The notes under the pieces: model-generated
Seen by the model: only the letters and a program-made list of their open reading frames with translations
Databases searched by the model: none
Told to the model about the DNA's origin: nothing
In this document: piece by piece, positions 57,168 through 64,000 of the stretch
Numbering within the stretch: the first letter of the stretch is position 1
How the letters are laid out: each line of letters begins with the position of its first letter
Source: a bacterium
Lineage (GTDB): Bacteria; Bacillota; Bacilli; Lactobacillales; Streptococcaceae
Assembly (NCBI GenBank): GCA_905221105.1
Contig: CAJNBW010000001.1
Coordinates: 482,384 to 546,383 of the forward strand
Direction of reading: 5' to 3'
DNA length: 64,000 nt
Position numbers and translations under genes: made by a program

Positions 57168-60100
57168 TTATTCTACTGTTTCTTCCACAGTTTCAACGGC
57201 AGTATCCACAACTACTTCTGTTGTTTCTTCGTTTCCTTCTTCCTCTACTGGAGGGTTAAGGTATTCTTCTTCGTTGATAGCATGTGGTTCAAGGTTACGG
57301 TAACGGGCCATACCAGTACCTGCTGGGATGATTTTACCGATGATAACATTTTCTTTAAGTCCAAGGAGATGGTCTTTCTTACCACGGATGGCTGCATCTG
57401 TAAGGACACGAGTTGTTTCCTGGAAGGAAGCCGCTGACAAGAAACTATTTGTTTCAAGTGAGGCTTTGGTAATTCCCATAAGGACTGGGCGACCTGTTGC
57501 TGGAACTCCACCTGCGATAAGGACATCTTTATTAGCATCTGTAAAGTCATTGATATCCATGAGAGTACCCATGAGAAGATCTGTGTCACCTGGATCCATG
57601 ACACGGACTTTACGGATCATTTGACGAACCATTACCTCGATGTGTTTGTCACCAATTTCCACCCCTTGGCTACGGTAAACTTTTTGTACTTCACCAAGAA
57701 GATAAGTTTCAACTGACAAGACATCACGAACTGCAAGGAGACGTTTTGGTTGGATAGAACCTTCTGTAAGAGCAGCACCACGCGCTACTTGGTCACCAAC
57801 TTCAACACGCATACGAGCGGTAAATGGAACGACATATTCCCCTTCGCCAGTTTCACCCTTAACAAAGACTTTCTTAGTACGAGTTGATGCATCTTCTTCG
57901 ATAGCCGTAACTTGTCCTTTAACCTCTGTGATAACCGCTTCCCCTTTAGGATTGCGGGCTTCAAAGATTTCTTGGACACGAGGAAGACCCTGAGTGATAT
58001 CGGTATTTGAGGCAACCCCACCCGTGTGGAAGGTACGCATTGTAAGCTGTGTACCAGGTTCCCCGATAGATTGGGCAGCGATTGTACCAACTGCTTCACC
58101 AACTTCAACCGCATCACCAGTCGCCAAGTTGATACCGTAACAGTGACGGCAGACACCATGACGAGTGTTACATGTAAATACTGAACGGATGGTTACTTCT
58201 TCCACACCAGCATTCACAATTTCACGCGCCTTGTCTTCTGTAATCAACTCATTTGGACCAATGATTACTGCACCAGTTTCTGGATGTTTAACAGTTTTCT
58301 TAGTGTAACGACCATTGAGACGCTCTTCAAGAGACTCGATCATCTCTTTTCCTTCTGCGATAGAGCGGATCAAGAGACCACGGTCAGTTCCACAGTCGTC
58401 CTCACGGATGATAACGTCTTGGGCAACGTCAACCAAACGACGAGTCAAGTAACCTGAGTCGGCTGTCTTAAGGGCCGTATCGGTCATACCTTTACGGGCA
58501 CCGTGAGTTGAGAAGAACATTTCGAGTACTGACAAACCTTCGCGGAAGTTCGAAAGGATTGGCAATTCCATGATACGTCCGTTCGGAGCAGCCATCAGAC
58601 CACGCATACCGGCAAGCTGTGAGAAGTTTGAGATATTACCACGGGCTCCTGAGTCCATCATCATAACGATTGGGTTCTTAGGATCTTGGTTGGCAATCAA
58701 GCGTTTCTCCAATTTTTCACGGGCAGCACGCCATTCAGCTGTAACAGCATTGTAACGCTCGTCGTCTGTGATCATACCACGACGAAATTGTTTTGTGATT
58801 TGTTCTACACGTTTGTGTGATTCTTCAATGATTTCAGCCTTGTCATCAACGACTGGGATATCGGCAATACCCACTGTCAATCCTGCAAGAGTTGAGTGGT
58901 GGTAACCGAGGTTCTTCATACGGTCAAGTAGGGCAGAAGTTTCTGTCGTACGGAAACGTTTGAAGATTTCAGCGATGATATTTCCAAGATTTTTCTTCTT
59001 GAATGGAGGGTTGAGTTCAAGTTTGCTGATAGCTTCCTTGATATCTCCACCAAGTGGCAAGAAGTATTTAGCTGGAACGCCTTCTGTCAAGTTGGCATTG
59101 TTTGGTTCTTGCAAGTATGGTAGACCCTCTGGCATGATGTCGTTGAAGAGAATTTTACCAACTGTTGTAAGCAAGACCTTGTGTTTTTGCTCTTCTGTCC
59201 ACGGTTTGTTGAGGCTGTCTGTCGCGATACCAACACGTGAGTGGAGGTGAACATAACCATTACGGTAAGCCATTACAGCTTCATCACGGTCTTTGAAGAC
59301 CATTCCTTCACCTTCACGTCCAGCTTCTTCCATAGTCAAGTAGTAGTTACCCAAAACCATATCCTGAGATGGAGTAACAACTGGTTTACCATCTTTCGGG
59401 TTCAAAATGTGCTCAGCAGCGAGCATGAGGATACGAGCTTCTGCTTGGGCTTCTTCTGAAAGTGGTACGTGGATAGCCATTTGGTCCCCGTCAAAGTCGG
59501 CATTGTAGGCTTCACAGACAAGCGGGTGCAAGCGAAGGGCCTTACCATCAATCAAGACTGGCTCAAAGGCTTGGATACCCAAACGGTGAAGGGTCGGTGC
59601 GCGGTTAAGAAGTACTGGGTGTTCTTTGATTACTTCTTCAAGGATATCCCAGATACGCTCATCTCCACGTTCCACCAAGCGTTTAGCTGCTTTGACGTTT
59701 TGCACGATATCACGGGCAACGATTTCACGCATGACGAATGGTTTAAAGAGCTCAATCGCCATTTCACGTGGCACACCACATTGGTACATCTTAAGAGTTG
59801 GACCAACGGCGATAACGGAACGCCCAGAGAAGTCAACACGTTTACCAAGCAAGTTTTGACGGAAGCGTCCTTGTTTACCTTTAAGCATATGGCTCAATGA
59901 TTTCAGTGGACGGCTACCTGGTCCTGTAATCGGACGACCACGACGACCATTGTCAATCAAAGCGTCAACCGCTTCTTGAAGCATACGTTTCTCATTTTGA
60001 ACGATGATACCTGGTGCATTCAACTCAAGCAAACGAGCCAAACGGTTGTTACGGTTGATAACACGACGGTAGAGGTCGTTCAAGTCAGATGAGGCAAAAC

Positions 60101-60845
60101 GGCCACCATCCAACTGCAACATTGGACGAAGATCTGGTGGAATAACTGGAAGGATGTTGAGAATCATCCATTCAGGTTTGTTTCCAGACTTGTAAAAGGC
60201 ATCCAAAACATCCAAACGACGGATGGCTTTAACACGTTTTTGTCCAGTAGCTGTTTTCAACTCTTCTTTGAGTTCAGCAATTTCTTTTTCAAGATCTACT
60301 TGTTTTAAAAGGTCTTGGATGGCTTCGGCACCCATCTTGGCAACGAATGAACCATAACCATACTCACGCAAGCGCTCACGATATTCGCGCTCTGTCATGA
60401 TAGACTTGTGCTCAAGTGGTGTATCCTTCGGATCAATCACCACATAAGCCGCAAAGTAGATAACTTCCTCGAGGGCACGAGGGCTCATATCAAGGGTCAA
60501 GCCCATACGGCTTGGAATCCCCTTAAAGTACCAGATGTGAGATACAGGAGCTTTCAACTCGATGTGCCCCATACGCTCACGACGAACTTTTGTACGCGTT
60601 ACTTCAACTCCACAACGGTCACAAACAATCCCTCTGTAACGAATACGTTTGTACTTACCACAAGCACATTCCCAGTCTTTTGTAGGACCAAAGATGACTT
60701 CATCAAAGAGCCCTTCACGTTCTGGTTTCAACGTACGGTAATTGATTGTTTCAGGTTTTTTGACTTCTCCATAAGACCATGAACGGACTTTGCTTGGAGA
60801 AGCTAGTGTGATTTGCATACTTTTAAAACGATTTACATCAACCAC
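57168..60845 (-). CDS. rpoC: RNA polymerase beta' subunit
   Basis: Catalytic subunit of RNA polymerase, 1225 residues, full length for streptococci. The N-terminal zinc ribbon has [20 protein letters not shown] (about 60-79). The active-site magnesium loop [12 protein letters not shown] is near residue 449. The bridge-helix/trigger-loop region has [20 protein letters not shown] near 925, preceded by the second zinc site [11 protein letters not shown]. The acidic tail ends [13 protein letters not shown]. It lies 32 bases after rpoB. Confidence 0.99.
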   Translation of the reverse strand: MVDVNRFKSMQITLASPSKVRSWSYGEVKKPETINYRTLKPEREGLFDEVIFGPTKDWECACGKYKRIRYRGIVCDRCGVEVTRTKVRRERMGHIELKAPVSHIWYFKGIPSRMGLTLDMSPRALEEVIYFAAYVVIDPKDTPLEHKSIMTEREYRERLREYGYGSFVAKMGAEAIQDLLKQVDLEKEIAELKEELKTATGQKRVKAIRRLDVLDAFYKSGNKPEWMILNILPVIPPDLRPMLQLDGGRFASSDLNDLYRRVINRNNRLARLLELNAPGIIVQNEKRMLQEAVDALIDNGRRGRPITGPGSRPLKSLSHMLKGKQGRFRQNLLGKRVDFSGRSVIAVGPTLKMYQCGVPREMAIELFKPFVMREIVARDIVQNVKAAKRLVERGDERIWDILEEVIKEHPVLLNRAPTLHRLGIQAFEPVLIDGKALRLHPLVCEAYNADFDGDQMAIHVPLSEEAQAEARILMLAAEHILNPKDGKPVVTPSQDMVLGNYYLTMEEAGREGEGMVFKDRDEAVMAYRNGYVHLHSRVGIATDSLNKPWTEEQKHKVLLTTVGKILFNDIMPEGLPYLQEPNNANLTEGVPAKYFLPLGGDIKEAISKLELNPPFKKKNLGNIIAEIFKRFRTTETSALLDRMKNLGYHHSTLAGLTVGIADIPVVDDKAEIIEESHKRVEQITKQFRRGMITDDERYNAVTAEWRAAREKLEKRLIANQDPKNPIVMMMDSGARGNISNFSQLAGMRGLMAAPNGRIMELPILSNFREGLSVLEMFFSTHGARKGMTDTALKTADSGYLTRRLVDVAQDVIIREDDCGTDRGLLIRSIAEGKEMIESLEERLNGRYTKKTVKHPETGAVIIGPNELITEDKAREIVNAGVEEVTIRSVFTCNTRHGVCRHCYGINLATGDAVEVGEAVGTIAAQSIGEPGTQLTMRTFHTGGVASNTDITQGLPRVQEIFEARNPKGEAVITEVKGQVTAIEEDASTRTKKVFVKGETGEGEYVVPFTARMRVEVGDQVARGAALTEGSIQPKRLLAVRDVLSVETYLLGEVQKVYRSQGVEIGDKHIEVMVRQMIRKVRVMDPGDTDLLMGTLMDINDFTDANKDVLIAGGVPATGRPVLMGITKASLETNSFLSAASFQETTRVLTDAAIRGKKDHLLGLKENVIIGKIIPAGTGMARYRNLEPHAINEEEYLNPPVEEEGNEETTEVVVDTAVETVEETVE

Positions 60846-60877
60846 TATTTCTTCCCTTTCTATTATAAGTGAACTGC

Positions 60878-64000
<3,123 letters not shown>

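Noticed and set aside
59469..59900. 143-residue open frame antisense to rpoC
   Set aside because: Shadow of rpoC codons; no family resemblance or promoter.

Overview
The window is chromosomal DNA of a Mitis-group Streptococcus (S. mitis / S. oralis / S. pneumoniae relatives). The evidence is low-GC codon use, firmicute ribosomal and RNA polymerase genes, eight BOX-type intergenic repeats, a competence cin-box in front of cinA-recA-dinF, and runs of genes whose order matches the pneumococcal core genome. Two places where pneumococcus carries islands are empty here: no rlrA pilus islet between trkH and pfl, and no ply-lytA island between dinF and yebC. That favours a commensal relative over S. 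pneumoniae itself; this comparison is from memory of pneumococcal gene order.

Layout. 1-5.4 kb: a sugar module with a GH38 alpha-mannosidase (cut by the left edge), a three-gene fructose-family PTS and a divergent PRD/EIIA-type activator. 5.4-6.9 kb: rplM-rpsI with an L13-type leader and an unexplained structured spacer. 6.9-10.2 kb: an ABC-2 exporter pair and a lysophospholipase-like hydrolase. 10.3-14.1 kb: pheS and pheT under a T-box. 14.1-17.4 kb: a GNAT/ParB-like pair, an FMN riboswitch controlling ribU and an overlapping PAP2 phosphatase, and trmL behind a structured leader. 17.4-21.6 kb: a complete ECF transporter with a SAM hydrolase (DUF62). 21.8-24.6 kb: trkA-trkH potassium uptake. 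24.8-29.5 kb: pfl, dinB, uppP. 29.5-31.4 kb: a frameshifted DUF2207 membrane-protein gene. 31.5-33.9 kb: a glutamine/polar amino-acid ABC transporter. 34-40 kb: a small HTH-like gene, a gene-poor stretch with a MITE-like element, and ilvBN-ilvC-ilvA with a CodY box. 40-44.3 kb: fakA, an Asp23 protein, rpmB, a LytTR/LiaF-like regulatory pair and a second PAP2 protein. 44.4-48.5 kb: a heterodimeric ABC exporter with an autoregulated MarR gene. 48.5-53.3 kb: yebC, then dinF-recA-cinA. 53.4-57 kb: LCP protein, GNAT, tsaE, a membrane protein, ndk. 57.2-64 kb: rpoC and rpoB (rpoB cut by the right edge).

Most of the window is conserved housekeeping DNA with compact, largely minus-strand transcription and clear intrinsic terminators. 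The most notable signals are regulatory: a ComE-like pair of direct repeats 21 bp apart ahead of the LytTR/LiaF-like pair, three near-identical palindromes around the marR promoter, an FMN riboswitch with a very long variable arm, a 23S-methyl-like leader ahead of trmL, a TA-flanked inverted-repeat element, and a hairpin-rich spacer after rpsI that repeats the end of rpsI. I found no CRISPR array, tRNA, rRNA, prophage or intact insertion sequence, and nothing that is clearly an undescribed multi-gene system.
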